Shown: positions 38,491 through 46,739 of the stretch, piece after piece
How the letters are laid out: every line of letters starts with the position of its first letter
How positions within the stretch are numbered: the first letter of the stretch is position 1
Made by a program: the position numbers and the translations under genes
Origin: an uncultured Bacteroidales bacterium
Lineage (GTDB): Bacteria; Bacteroidota; Bacteroidia; Bacteroidales; UBA932
Length of the DNA: 64,000 nt
Direction: 5' to 3'
Assembly (NCBI GenBank): GCA_934680015.1
Contig: CAKUSP010000001.1
Location: 186,001-250,000 of the forward strand
The notes under the pieces: model-generated
Databases searched by the model: none
What the model was told of the DNA's origin: nothing
Seen by the model: the letters and a program-made list of their open reading frames with translations, nothing else

Positions 38491-39402
38491 ATGCTGAATA
38501 GACGAATATTGCGTATAAAGGTTTTTAAGACCATCTACGCTCGTGCTGAAAATCCATTAATGACCCTTGCTCAGGCTAAGGAACAGTTTGAAGAGCAATG
38601 CCAGAGTACTAGGGACTTGTACTTGTTTATGTTAGCCTTGATTCCGGCTCTTACTAAAGAGGCTAATGCTCGTATAGAAGCAGCAAAGACGAAATTTCAC
38701 CCTACGGAAGAGGAAAAGAATCCGAATATGAAATTCGCGCATAATTCTATAGCATCTTTATTATCTGGGGATTCTGAATTTAATAAGATTATTTCCAAAA
38801 AGAAATTAACGTGGGATGAGTATGATGCTTTTTTATGGCATCTGTATAGTAATATCCGTGAAAAAGAATATTTTAAATCTTATTTGCAAGATCCATCCGA
38901 TTCTGTCCAGTCGGATGCCCATTTATGGATTAGAATATTCGAAGAAGAACTTGTCGATAATGCCGAACTGGAGGATATTCTAGAAAGTATGACTATCTGG
39001 TGGGATAATGATTTAGCGTATTCGCTTACTTGCTGTTGTCGAACTATGACAGATTTTGCTGAAGGTAAAAGATGGTCTCTTCCGGAACTTTATCTTAGTC
39101 AGATGCCAGGACAAGAGAATAAGTCATCCGATCGTGATTTTGCATATAATTTATTAGAGCGTTCCTTTGTCGATTATGAAAAGGATATAGAGAAGATAGC
39201 GGAATTAACGCCAAAGTGGGATATAAAGCGCGTGTGCGTTACGGATCTTGCACTAATAGTATGTGGCATGTCAGAAGCAGCAGCTTTCCCTTCTCAGCCT
39301 AAAAAAGTGATAGTAAACGAGTATGTTGAGATTTCAAAGTATTTCAGTACTCCAGACAGTAAGGCTTTTGTGAATGGATTGTTAGATAAATTGATTAATT
39401 AA
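38491..39402 (+). CDS. nusB: Transcription antitermination factor NusB (long Bacteroidetes form)
   Basis: 303 residues. The NusB fold is visible in the C-terminal half (DRDFAYNLLERSFVDYEKDIEKIAEL, then the conserved KKVIVNEYVEISKYFSTPDSKAFVNGLLDKL). The N-terminal half (LNRRILRIKVFKTIYA and a long helical insertion) is the extension usual in Bacteroidetes. NusB with S10 binds boxA RNA and supports rRNA antitermination. It leads a run yajC, ybbR, coaE, DUF5606, rimO. Confidence 0.92.
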   Translation: MLNRRILRIKVFKTIYARAENPLMTLAQAKEQFEEQCQSTRDLYLFMLALIPALTKEANARIEAAKTKFHPTEEEKNPNMKFAHNSIASLLSGDSEFNKIISKKKLTWDEYDAFLWHLYSNIREKEYFKSYLQDPSDSVQSDAHLWIRIFEEELVDNAELEDILESMTIWWDNDLAYSLTCCCRTMTDFAEGKRWSLPELYLSQMPGQENKSSDRDFAYNLLERSFVDYEKDIEKIAELTPKWDIKRVCVTDLALIVCGMSEAAAFPSQPKKVIVNEYVEISKYFSTPDSKAFVNGLLDKLIN

Positions 39403-39424
39403 TAATAACTTAAGTTAAATAGAA

Positions 39425-39745
39425 ATGAACATTTTTACGATTATTCTTCAAGCAGCAGCTCAAGGCGGCTCATCTGCAAACACATGGAGTTTCTGGATAA
39501 TGATACTTCTCATGTTCCTCATAATGTGGTTATTTATGATTCGACCACAGCGTAAGCAACAGAAAGAACTGGAGAAGTTCCGCTCTGAACTCAAGAAAGG
39601 TGATAAGGTTATCACGGCTGGCGGTATCTATGGCGTTATCGCAGATGTAGAGGAAAGAACCGTATTGCTAAAAGTTGACGGGGATGTTAAGATTCGCGTT
39701 GATAAGACATCCATAGTGCGCGATACTACTCCGAATCAGCAGTAA
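39425..39745 (+). CDS. yajC: Preprotein translocase accessory subunit YajC
   Basis: 106 residues: one transmembrane helix (about 21-39, WSFWIMILLMFLIMWLFM) followed by RPQRKQQKELEKF and a small beta domain (GDKVITAGGIYGVI) diagnostic of YajC. It associates with SecDF and SecYEG in the inner membrane. It is 22 bp downstream of nusB. Confidence 0.93.
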   Translation: MNIFTIILQAAAQGGSSANTWSFWIMILLMFLIMWLFMIRPQRKQQKELEKFRSELKKGDKVITAGGIYGVIADVEERTVLLKVDGDVKIRVDKTSIVRDTTPNQQ

Positions 39746-39763
39746 TATTTAAAGATTCAGGGC

Positions 39764-40690
39764 GTGAAAAAGTCGCTTCCTGTAATAATGGCTATTTTGG
39801 CCTCCGTGGTTATCTGGTTAATCAGTAACTTGTCTGAAACCACATCCGATATTGTGAGCGTCCAAGTGGTCGCTCACAGTAATCTTGTGGGACATAGTGA
39901 TGTAGCGGAGGAGAGTGTTACTATAGCGGCTGTGGTATCAGGCTCCGGTTTTTCTCTTTTGAAATTGGCCCTTAACACGAATAAGATCATTGATGTTACA
40001 TTTGATCCAGAGGATCTTACGAACAGGGATGGTGATTTTTTTACTATAGCGGATAATACACTTTTTAAGTACGCCTCTTCGATAATGGGGCCTTCGGTAA
40101 GCGTGAAGTCTTTTTTATCGCATTCGGTGACTTTTCGCTTTATGAGAGAATCTTATAAAAAAGTACCTATCATTCCAGTCTCTTTTATCTCATGTAGCCC
40201 GCAATACATGCCATATAGGGATATGGTTATCTCTCAAGACTCTGTTTATGTTTATGGCGATCCGATTCGTCTTGAGTCTTTAGATAAAGTCCTTACAAAA
40301 CAGATAGTTAAGCGTAAAGTTAATCGTGGGGTACACGGAGTGGTAGATTTAGAAGTTCCCGCAGGTATGCGACTTTCTGAAGATCAGATTACTTATTCTC
40401 AAGAAGTTACTCGTTATGTGGAATATTCTACTACTGCCGTTCTTGAAGTTCGTAATTTGCCGGAAGGGAAAAAATTAACGATATTTCCAAGCGTGGTTCA
40501 AATAACATATCGTTTTGTGTTTCCGATATCCGGTAACCCGGCACAGAATACTATATTCTACATAGATTACGATGAATTTGTTAATTCTCTCGGAGGAAAG
40601 TGTATGGTGCGCTGTGATAATTTGCCGGATGTGGCAATATGTTGGGAATCTACTCCACAGATGTGCGATTGCGTGGAATCAAGCCTTTAG
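39764..40690 (+). CDS. YbbR-like domain protein
   Basis: 308 residues starting at a GTG (39764). An N-terminal membrane helix (about 6-20) is followed by extracytoplasmic beta-rich YbbR-type repeats. In Firmicutes the YbbR-domain protein CdaR regulates the c-di-AMP cyclase, but no cyclase gene is adjacent here, so the role is open. Between yajC and coaE this gene is in the standard Bacteroidales order. Confidence 0.78.
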   Translation: MKKSLPVIMAILASVVIWLISNLSETTSDIVSVQVVAHSNLVGHSDVAEESVTIAAVVSGSGFSLLKLALNTNKIIDVTFDPEDLTNRDGDFFTIADNTLFKYASSIMGPSVSVKSFLSHSVTFRFMRESYKKVPIIPVSFISCSPQYMPYRDMVISQDSVYVYGDPIRLESLDKVLTKQIVKRKVNRGVHGVVDLEVPAGMRLSEDQITYSQEVTRYVEYSTTAVLEVRNLPEGKKLTIFPSVVQITYRFVFPISGNPAQNTIFYIDYDEFVNSLGGKCMVRCDNLPDVAICWESTPQMCDCVESSL

Positions 40691-40693
40691 ATA

Positions 40694-41206
40694 ATGCAGA
40701 AAGTATTGATAACAGGAAGAATAGGGAGCGGCAAATCAGAGGTGTGCAAAGTTTTGCGCAACGCTGGCTTTCCTGTGTATGATTCGGATTCTGCCGCTAA
40801 GTCACTATATTCAAATTCCCAAATAGTAGGCTTGATTGAGCGTGAAGTAGGAGTTAAGATGTCCGAACTCAAGAGTATTTTCAATTCAAAGGAGAAACTA
40901 GAAAAGCTGGAATCGATAGTTCATCCTCTCGTCTTGGAGGACTTTCGTCGTTTTGCACGCACAAGTGGAGGAAATGTGGTGGTGTTCGAGTCGGCTATCG
41001 CTGCTGATAAGCCATTATTTAAAGGCGAGTTTGACAAAGTGATTCTAGTTCGAGCTTCTGATGAAGTGCGGGACGAGAGGAATCCGGCAGCTTGTAAAAG
41101 AGATAGTTTTCAAAAAGAACCATCAAAATACGATTTTTTGATTGATAATAATGGTTCTCTAGAGGAATTAAAAAACAAAGTAGATATAATTATAAAACAG
41201 TTATGA
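40694..41206 (+). CDS. coaE: Dephospho-CoA kinase, short form
   Basis: Last step of coenzyme A synthesis: phosphorylates dephospho-CoA. P-loop GRIGSGKSE, the DSDSAAK substrate motif, the VHPLV motif and the VIDN-like end (FLIDNNGSLEEL) are present. At 170 residues it is about 30 shorter than usual, and the lid segment (normally R-x-x-x-RD...R-x-x-Q) is compressed to RDERNPAACKRDSFQ. It overlaps the next gene by 4 bp. Confidence 0.88.
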   Translation: MQKVLITGRIGSGKSEVCKVLRNAGFPVYDSDSAAKSLYSNSQIVGLIEREVGVKMSELKSIFNSKEKLEKLESIVHPLVLEDFRRFARTSGGNVVVFESAIAADKPLFKGEFDKVILVRASDEVRDERNPAACKRDSFQKEPSKYDFLIDNNGSLEELKNKVDIIIKQL

Positions 41207-41619
41207 AAACAGATTTAACAAAAATCCTGACTGTTTCAGGACATAGAGGGTTGTTCCTTTACGTAGCACAAGCGAGAAATGGGGTTATAGCCGAGTCACT
41301 TAGTGATAAAAAGCGGATGGTTTTCGATGCTAAGAGCCGTATAACAACTCTTGCCGATATTGCTATTTATACTCAAAAAGAAGAACTGAAACTCTCGGAA
41401 GTATTCTTGGCACTACAAAAGGTACTAGAAGGAAAGGAAGCTCCCAGTGCTAAATCCTCAGATGAAGAACTTAAGTCCTTATTCCTAAAGGCTATTCCAG
41501 ATTACGACCCGGATAGATTCTACATTTCTCATATGAAAAAAGTAGTGGAATGGTATAATGAATTGTTGAAATATGCGTCTTTAGATTTTGTAACTGAAGA
41601 CAATAAGGATGAAGCATAG
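41203..41619 (+). CDS. DUF5606-family protein
   Basis: 138 residues, cytoplasmic. It begins with LTKILTVSGHRGLFLYVAQARNG, the conserved start of the DUF5606 family of Bacteroidetes (a small beta-barrel-like N-terminal domain), followed by a helical C-terminal half. Function unknown. It overlaps coaE by 4 bp and rimO by 11 bp, and this adjacency to coaE is common in the order. Confidence 0.8.
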   Translation: MKTDLTKILTVSGHRGLFLYVAQARNGVIAESLSDKKRMVFDAKSRITTLADIAIYTQKEELKLSEVFLALQKVLEGKEAPSAKSSDEELKSLFLKAIPDYDPDRFYISHMKKVVEWYNELLKYASLDFVTEDNKDEA

Positions 41620-42916
41620 TATAAGAACTTTAACACTAGGCTGCTCTAAAAATAGAGTAGATACTGAGCATCTCGTCTCCCAATTGGGAGACGATTTTCA
41701 AGTTATAAATGAAAACGAGACGGATAAGAGAGTTGACTATCTGTTAATAAATACTTGTGGCTTTATCGGAGATGCAAAGCAGGAAAGTATAGATGCTATA
41801 TTGGCTTCTGTAGAGCAGAAAAAAAAGGAAGAAATAGGGAAAATATTAGTGTTCGGATGTCTGTCCGAGCGTTATAAAACGGAAATGCCTAAACTCATCC
41901 CAGAGGTGGATGCTTGGTTTGGCGCTAGGGATATAGACCCGATATTAAAGTATTTGGGTGTAAATCCGAATCATTCCTTGATGAAGTATCGAAAGCCTAC
42001 GGAGTGTGGTCCAGGAACTGCATATTTAAAAATATCTGAAGGCTGTGATCGCAGGTGCTCTTATTGTGCTATTCCGCACATAAGGGGAGCTCATAAATCC
42101 GTTCCTATGGAGGAATTGGTGGAAGAGGCTAAGATTTTGGCTTCGCGTGGAGTTAAAGAATTGATATTGATCGCGCAGGACACCACATATTATGGCCTTG
42201 ATCTTTATCACCATAGAGCATTGGCCGAACTTATTGAAAAACTTTCCGTTATTCCTGAAATCAAATGGATTAGGATACATTATTCTTACCCGGATAATTT
42301 CCCTGAGGATGTGTTGACACAAATGGCGACTAATCCTAAGGTTTGTAAATACTTGGATATTCCACTTCAACATATCAGCGATGTGGTCCTATCTAAAATG
42401 CGAAGACATGTAGATAGCAGATGGACTAGAGCGCTGATCTCTAGATTGCGTGAAGAAGTGAGTGGGGTTGTGCTACGAACCACCATGATCGTAGGACACC
42501 CGGGTGAGGGTGAGAAGGAATTTGAAGAGTTACTCGAATTCTGCAGAGAGGCTCGTTTCGAAAGACTTGGTGCTTTTAAATATAGTGAAGAAGAGGGAAC
42601 ATATGGAGCACTTCATTATAAGGACGAAGTAAGTGAAGATATAAAGCAGCAGCGTTACGATGCATTAATGGAGCAACAGAGTGAAATATCTTACGAATAT
42701 AATCAAAGCCGTATTGGAAGTGAACTTGAGGTGATTGTAGATGATTATGCGGATGGGAAGTTGATTTGTCGTAGTCAGTACGAAAGCCCGGAAGTTGACG
42801 GCGAGATAATAGTTAGTGTTCCTAAAAGTGTAGATGCAGAAAAATTGTTAGGTAATTTTATTAAGGTAAAGGTAGTAGCTGCGGATCTTTACGATTTAGT
42901 GGCCGAAATGATATAA
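41609..42916 (+). CDS. rimO: Ribosomal protein S12 methylthiotransferase RimO
   Basis: Radical-SAM enzyme that methylthiolates an aspartate of ribosomal protein S12. N-terminal MTTase domain with its three cluster cysteines (LGCSKN, NTCGF, VFGCLSER), radical-SAM CxxxCxxC in CDRRCSYCAIP, and a C-terminal TRAM domain (GSELEVIVDDYADGKLICRSQYESPEVDG). RimO rather than MiaB is indicated by LGCSKNRVDTE and the C-terminal pattern. 435 residues, normal. Its stop lies just beside the 3' end of rnpB on the opposite strand. Confidence 0.95.
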   Translation: MKHSIRTLTLGCSKNRVDTEHLVSQLGDDFQVINENETDKRVDYLLINTCGFIGDAKQESIDAILASVEQKKKEEIGKILVFGCLSERYKTEMPKLIPEVDAWFGARDIDPILKYLGVNPNHSLMKYRKPTECGPGTAYLKISEGCDRRCSYCAIPHIRGAHKSVPMEELVEEAKILASRGVKELILIAQDTTYYGLDLYHHRALAELIEKLSVIPEIKWIRIHYSYPDNFPEDVLTQMATNPKVCKYLDIPLQHISDVVLSKMRRHVDSRWTRALISRLREEVSGVVLRTTMIVGHPGEGEKEFEELLEFCREARFERLGAFKYSEEEGTYGALHYKDEVSEDIKQQRYDALMEQQSEISYEYNQSRIGSELEVIVDDYADGKLICRSQYESPEVDGEIIVSVPKSVDAEKLLGNFIKVKVVAADLYDLVAEMI

Positions 42917-43238
42917 AGAAGGTGGAACCATAAGCCGGTTTCTGTTTTATTTCGTCATTTATCTTCGCAACCTACCCCCTGACATCGGGCGGGCAGCCCT
43001 CGTTTGTCAGTATATTTGGTTTTGCAAGTCGCAGTGCCGTACCCAGATAACATCACTGCTAACTGTCGTGAGCTTTTACCTCGCGTTTTCACCTTTTCCG
43101 CTAATGCGGTAGTTCTTTTCTGTTACGGCGCTCGTAAAGTTACCTCTACCTGCGATTTCCGCAGTGCGATGCCCTTTCTTGTCCGGACTTTCCTCAGTCA
43201 CATGCACTTGACCGCGACGAATCGTCCCACCTTCAAAG
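42917..43238 (-). ncRNA. rnpB: RNase P RNA (type A)
   Basis: The minus strand holds the near-universal RNase P segments GAGGAAAGTCCGGAC and, near the 3' end, the AGA..AAACCGGCTTATGG region. P1 is formed by GAAGGTGG (5' strand, 43234-43227) and CCACCTTC (3' strand, 42925-42918), which sets the ends. Length about 320 nt is normal. This is the catalytic RNA that matures tRNA 5' ends. Its 3' end abuts the stop codon of rimO, so the two are convergent with no gap. Confidence 0.95.
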
Positions 43239-43245
43239 AGTGATG

Positions 43246-43253
43246 CAAAGTTA
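43246..43253 (-). promoter_or_regulatory. -7 promoter box for rnpB
   Basis: TAACTTTG on the minus strand matches TAnnTTTG exactly and sits about 8 nt before the inferred rnpB 5' end. Confidence 0.6.
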
Positions 43254-43277
43254 TTATTTTTTGTGTAATTTTAAAGT

Positions 43278-44033
43278 ATGAAACGTTTTTTTGTCAGTTT
43301 TCTCTGCTTACTAGCTTGCGCTTTTTTTAGTGATGCGCAGGTTAAGCGTTATAAGGCTCATGTGGAAAGATCTTTCCCTCATGATGTGCATAGTTATACA
43401 CAGGGTCTATTTTTTAATGCGGACACATTGTATGAAAGTGCGGGGCTCTATGGAAGTTCTTCTTTTCGTAAAGTGGATTTGCAGACAGGAGACGATTTGG
43501 TAAGAATCCCGTTTAAGAAAAAGTATTTTGTCGAAGGTTCAGTCATGTTAGATGGAAAGCTTTATATATTGACATGGACCAATAAAGTGATATTTGTATA
43601 TGATGCCGCCACCTTAGAATACAAAAATACATATTCTTATCCGCGCGAAGGGTGGGGGCTTACGGCAGATGGCGCGCGACTTATCGCTAGTGACGGCAGT
43701 TCAAAATTATATTTTCTCTCGTCAGATTTGAAATTGGAGAGGGTGCTGAATGTAACTCTAAATGGAAAGGCCGTTCGCTACTTGAACGAATTGGAGTGGA
43801 TAGATGGCCGTATTTGGGCCAATGTTTACACCTCCGATATAATTGTTATTATAAATCCAGAAACAGGGCATGTAGAATCACTAGTCGATTGTAATGGCTT
43901 GCTACCTGATTCATTGCGTACTTCTGATACGGATGTTTTTAACGGAATCGCGGTTAATTCAAAGGGGGAAATCTATGTGACGGGGAAAAATTGGCCTAAA
44001 CTATATCAGATAAGTCTTGTAGAAGAAAAATAA
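43278..44033 (+). CDS. Glutaminyl-peptide cyclotransferase (plant/bacterial beta-propeller type)
   Basis: 251 residues, with a signal peptide (CAFFSDAQ). The mature protein is a five-bladed beta-propeller of the glutamine cyclotransferase family: FPHDVHSYTQGLFF (TQG motif), YESAGLYGSSSFRKVD, LYILTWTNK, REGWGLT and LNELEWIDGRIWANVYTSD are all family hallmarks. It converts N-terminal Gln of exported proteins to pyroglutamate in the periplasm, which fits the Bacteroidetes habit of leaving Gln after signal cleavage. Confidence 0.9.
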   Translation: MKRFFVSFLCLLACAFFSDAQVKRYKAHVERSFPHDVHSYTQGLFFNADTLYESAGLYGSSSFRKVDLQTGDDLVRIPFKKKYFVEGSVMLDGKLYILTWTNKVIFVYDAATLEYKNTYSYPREGWGLTADGARLIASDGSSKLYFLSSDLKLERVLNVTLNGKAVRYLNELEWIDGRIWANVYTSDIIVIINPETGHVESLVDCNGLLPDSLRTSDTDVFNGIAVNSKGEIYVTGKNWPKLYQISLVEEK

Positions 44034-44047
44034 TAGGTTTATCTTTG
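44016..44047 (+). promoter_or_regulatory. Promoter for the TPP riboswitch and TonB receptor
   Basis: CTTG at 44016-44019 (one mismatch to TTTG), 20-bp spacer, TATCTTTG at 44040-44047. The -33 box lies inside the end of the cyclotransferase gene. Transcription would start near 44053, just before the riboswitch. Confidence 0.6.
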
Positions 44048-44058
44048 CGGCCAATAAA

Positions 44059-44146
44059 TGCGGGGGTACTTCACAGGCTGGTGCCTGAGAGGTTGAGAGA
44101 GTCCCATTGAACCTGACACGGGTAATTCCGTCGTAGGGAATGCTTC
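44059..44146 (+). promoter_or_regulatory. TPP (thiamine pyrophosphate) riboswitch
   Basis: The THI-box core elements appear in order: GGGGGT, the CTGAGA pyrimidine-sensor motif (44085-44090), GTCCC, GAACCTGA (44109-44116), GGGTAAT and CCGTCGTAGGGAA. It lies 40-45 nt ahead of the TonB-dependent receptor ATG, so thiamine pyrophosphate should switch that gene off. I could not identify the expression platform. Confidence 0.9.
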
Positions 44147-44188
44147 TCCATAGGTCGATTGTACCTTGCCCCTTGTGTAATTTTTATT

Positions 44189-46438
44189 ATGCGAGGTTTT
44201 TTGTTTTTTATGGGTGTGGCCGCTCTTGCCACGCAAACGGGTTTTGCTCAGGATAATGGGCATAATGAAAAAGTAGAGGAAAGATTGGATAGTGTAGTGG
44301 TTTCTGCTTCACGTGCAGGAAAAGATACGCCTATGACTTATACTATGATTAGTGGAAAGACTCTTCAGGAGCAGTCTCCACTGAATTCTATACCTATGAG
44401 TCTATCCTTTCAGCCTTCAGTGATAGCGTCTAACGAAGGAGGTACCGGTATAGGTTACTCTAAATTAAGAGTTCGCGGCTCGAAGGGTTCTCAAATTAAT
44501 GTGACTCTTAACGGGGTGACTCTTAACGATGCCGAATCCCAGGAAGTCTTCTGGGTGAATATTCCTTCACTTGCCAATATGCTTTCTTCAGTTCAGCTTC
44601 AAAGGGGCTTGGGTACTTCAGCAAGTGGAGCAGGAGCATTCGGAGCTAGCATAAACATGAATACCACTTCATTATATCCTAAGGCTGGTGGTAGAGTGGA
44701 TATTTCTAGAGGGGCTTGGAATACCATGACTACAAGCGCCAGCATTGGCACTGGGTTGCTGGCAAATGGATTCTATGCCAATTTTGCCTATTCTAAAAAT
44801 ACCACTGATGGCTATATCCGTAATGCTTATGGTGATGTGCAGTCGGCTCTTGCCGTTTTAGGCTGGATGAATGCTAGCAATTCAGTTCGTCTTACCTATC
44901 TTATGGGTAATCAGCATACTGGCATTACTTGGGAGGGAATATCTCGTGCGGTATTGGAAAAGGATAGGAGATATAATCCTGCAGGAGAGTACTATGACAG
45001 CTTTGGTAATGTGCATTATTACGATAATGAGAGCGATAATTATACGCAGCATCACCTTCAGCTTAACTATACTCACCAGTTCAACTCTAAATGGACTTGG
45101 ACTTCTACATTGAATTACACTAAGGGTGATGGCTACTATGATCAATATAAAGCAGACAAAAAGCTTACAAAGTATGGTCTATCTTCTCCAGTGGTTATTG
45201 ATGGTGTAGAATATAAGAAAGGTGATTTTATCACGAATAAGAATATGGACAATGCCTATTATGTCTTTAATTCCGATCTGCACTTTTTGAAAAATGCTTT
45301 CAATATGGATTTAGGCGTCAGTGCATCATTATATGATGGGGATCATTTCGGTAGCGTTAAATGGTGTAGTCTTATAGGTGATATGGATCATAAGTGGTAT
45401 ACTAATAATGGATTGAAAAAAGATATTTCTTTATATGCAAAAGGGGAATATACTTTTCTGTCGCACTGGACTGCATATCTGGATTTACAATATAGAGGCA
45501 TTTCTCTTGATATGAGTGGCGTGGATGATGAGTTCTCCGATCTGAATTACTCTACGCAGTGGTCTTTTTTCAATCCGCGTATGGGTTTGACATTTACTCC
45601 GGCCGTAGGGCATAAGGCATACTTTAGTGCAGCTGTGGGGCATAGGGAGCCTGGCAGAAGCGACATTAAAGAAGTAATTGAAAGTAACAATGCGGGAGGC
45701 GAGCGCGCGGAACTCTCTCCTGAAAAGATGTTAGATTTTGAATTAGGCTATGAGTACACTTCTTCTCGCTTTGCTGCCGGAGTAAATTTTTATGCTATGG
45801 AGTATTGGGATATGCTCTTGGAGACGGGTCGTCTATCTTCTGTAGGCTATGCTCTTAAGGAAAATGTGGGGCGTGCGTGGCGCAGAGGGGTAGAATTCAG
45901 TGGCAGATGGACTATACTCCCATCTTGGGATGTATATGCCAATGTGACTTTAAGTTCAAATAAAATAAAGTCCTTTACCGCCTATGTGTCGAAGTATGAT
46001 AATATGAACGATTGGACCCCTACGGGCCAATTAGAAGAGCATTATGATAACACTACTATGTTAATGTCTCCTGCTGTCATATCTTCTATAGGAACTTCAG
46101 TAAAGCCTTTCGCATTTTATGCTCCTCTTTCTGATCTGGAGCTTAGATTTGACGGGAAATTTGTCGGAAAGCAATATTGGGATAATACACAGAGTGATGA
46201 ACGTAGTCTGCCTGCATATTTCGTAGCGGACGCTTCTATGTCAAAATCGTTTAAGATTAAAGGCGACAGTACATTTATGCTTGGATTATATGTCAATAAT
46301 CTATTTAATAATAAATATTGCGCCGATGCATGGGTAGCTCGTTATTACTTTGATGCTGAAAAGTCATATTCACAGGATGAGGGATTGTTCCCGCAGGCGC
46401 CTATATCTTGTATGCTAAGGGCGGTGTATAACTTTTAA
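44189..46438 (+). CDS. TonB-dependent outer-membrane receptor, probable thiamine uptake
   Basis: About 749 residues. Start ATG 44189 gives a signal peptide (MRGFLFFMGVAALATQTGFAQ); the frame opens earlier at 44159 but adds nothing signal-like. A plug domain is seen (DSVVVSASRAGKDTPMTYTMISGKTLQ, then LRVRGSKGSQINVTLNGVTLND), followed by a long beta-barrel with the typical receptor end (LFNNKYCADAWV, final strand ISCMLRAVYNF). No carboxypeptidase-like N-terminal domain and no SusD partner. The TPP riboswitch in front implies import of thiamine or a precursor, as shown for riboswitch-controlled receptors in Bacteroides. Confidence 0.9.
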   Translation: MRGFLFFMGVAALATQTGFAQDNGHNEKVEERLDSVVVSASRAGKDTPMTYTMISGKTLQEQSPLNSIPMSLSFQPSVIASNEGGTGIGYSKLRVRGSKGSQINVTLNGVTLNDAESQEVFWVNIPSLANMLSSVQLQRGLGTSASGAGAFGASINMNTTSLYPKAGGRVDISRGAWNTMTTSASIGTGLLANGFYANFAYSKNTTDGYIRNAYGDVQSALAVLGWMNASNSVRLTYLMGNQHTGITWEGISRAVLEKDRRYNPAGEYYDSFGNVHYYDNESDNYTQHHLQLNYTHQFNSKWTWTSTLNYTKGDGYYDQYKADKKLTKYGLSSPVVIDGVEYKKGDFITNKNMDNAYYVFNSDLHFLKNAFNMDLGVSASLYDGDHFGSVKWCSLIGDMDHKWYTNNGLKKDISLYAKGEYTFLSHWTAYLDLQYRGISLDMSGVDDEFSDLNYSTQWSFFNPRMGLTFTPAVGHKAYFSAAVGHREPGRSDIKEVIESNNAGGERAELSPEKMLDFELGYEYTSSRFAAGVNFYAMEYWDMLLETGRLSSVGYALKENVGRAWRRGVEFSGRWTILPSWDVYANVTLSSNKIKSFTAYVSKYDNMNDWTPTGQLEEHYDNTTMLMSPAVISSIGTSVKPFAFYAPLSDLELRFDGKFVGKQYWDNTQSDERSLPAYFVADASMSKSFKIKGDSTFMLGLYVNNLFNNKYCADAWVARYYFDAEKSYSQDEGLFPQAPISCMLRAVYNF

Positions 46439-46467
46439 AATCTGGGGGGAATAAAATTCTTAAAAAA

Positions 46468-46498
46468 TTTGTAAATCCAAATTAATTACTTATCTTTG
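46468..46498 (+). promoter_or_regulatory. Promoter for tRNA-Phe
   Basis: TTTG at 46468-46471, 19-bp spacer, TATCTTTG at 46491-46498, 14 nt before the mature tRNA 5' end. Confidence 0.65.
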
Positions 46499-46512
46499 CA
46501 TTCCCAAACGAT

Positions 46513-46585
46513 GGTGCCATAGCTCAGTTGGTAGAGCAAAGGACTGAAAATCCTTGTGTCCCTAGTTCGATTCTCGGTGGCACCA
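46513..46585 (+). tRNA. tRNA-Phe (anticodon GAA)
   Basis: Acceptor GGTGCCA/TGGCACC, D-arm GCTC...GAGC, anticodon stem AAGGA/TCCTT with loop CTGAAAA (anticodon GAA), T-loop TTCGATT. The T-stem CCTAG/CTCGG has a U-C mismatch in the middle pair. Followed by CA, not a full encoded CCA. Confidence 0.93.
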
Positions 46586-46589
46586 CATG

Positions 46590-46623
46590 AAAACCCTCGC
46601 AGATGTGCTCTGCGGGGGTTTTA
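46590..46623 (+). terminator. Rho-independent terminator after tRNA-Phe
   Basis: AACCCTCGCAGA (46592-46603) pairs over 12 bp with TCTGCGGGGGTT (46609-46620), loop TGTGC, followed by TT. It ends the tRNA transcript. Confidence 0.85.
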
Positions 46624-46739
46624 TGTTTGTCATGTAGCCTATGACCAACAATGGCTCAGGGGAACAACCTGAAATTTACCTTTAGGCGTGGCCCCCATTC
46701 TACGCGCTTTCAGAAGGGGTAAGTCCTAAAGGTGATCGC

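Noticed and set aside
43004..43243. Open frame of 79 codons on the plus strand
   Set aside because: It is antisense to rnpB, whose conserved RNase P sequence explains the region.
46513..46690. tRNA-Phe 3' end as an attachment site for an integrative element
   Set aside because: I found no second copy of the tRNA 3' end before 49.8 kb and no tyrosine recombinase gene, so site-specific integration is unsupported.
46678..46733. Inverted repeat ACCTTTAGG/CCTAAAGGT near the transposase remnant as IS terminal repeats
   Set aside because: Both arms lie on the same (left) side of the transposase, so they cannot be the two ends of the element; more likely an internal hairpin.
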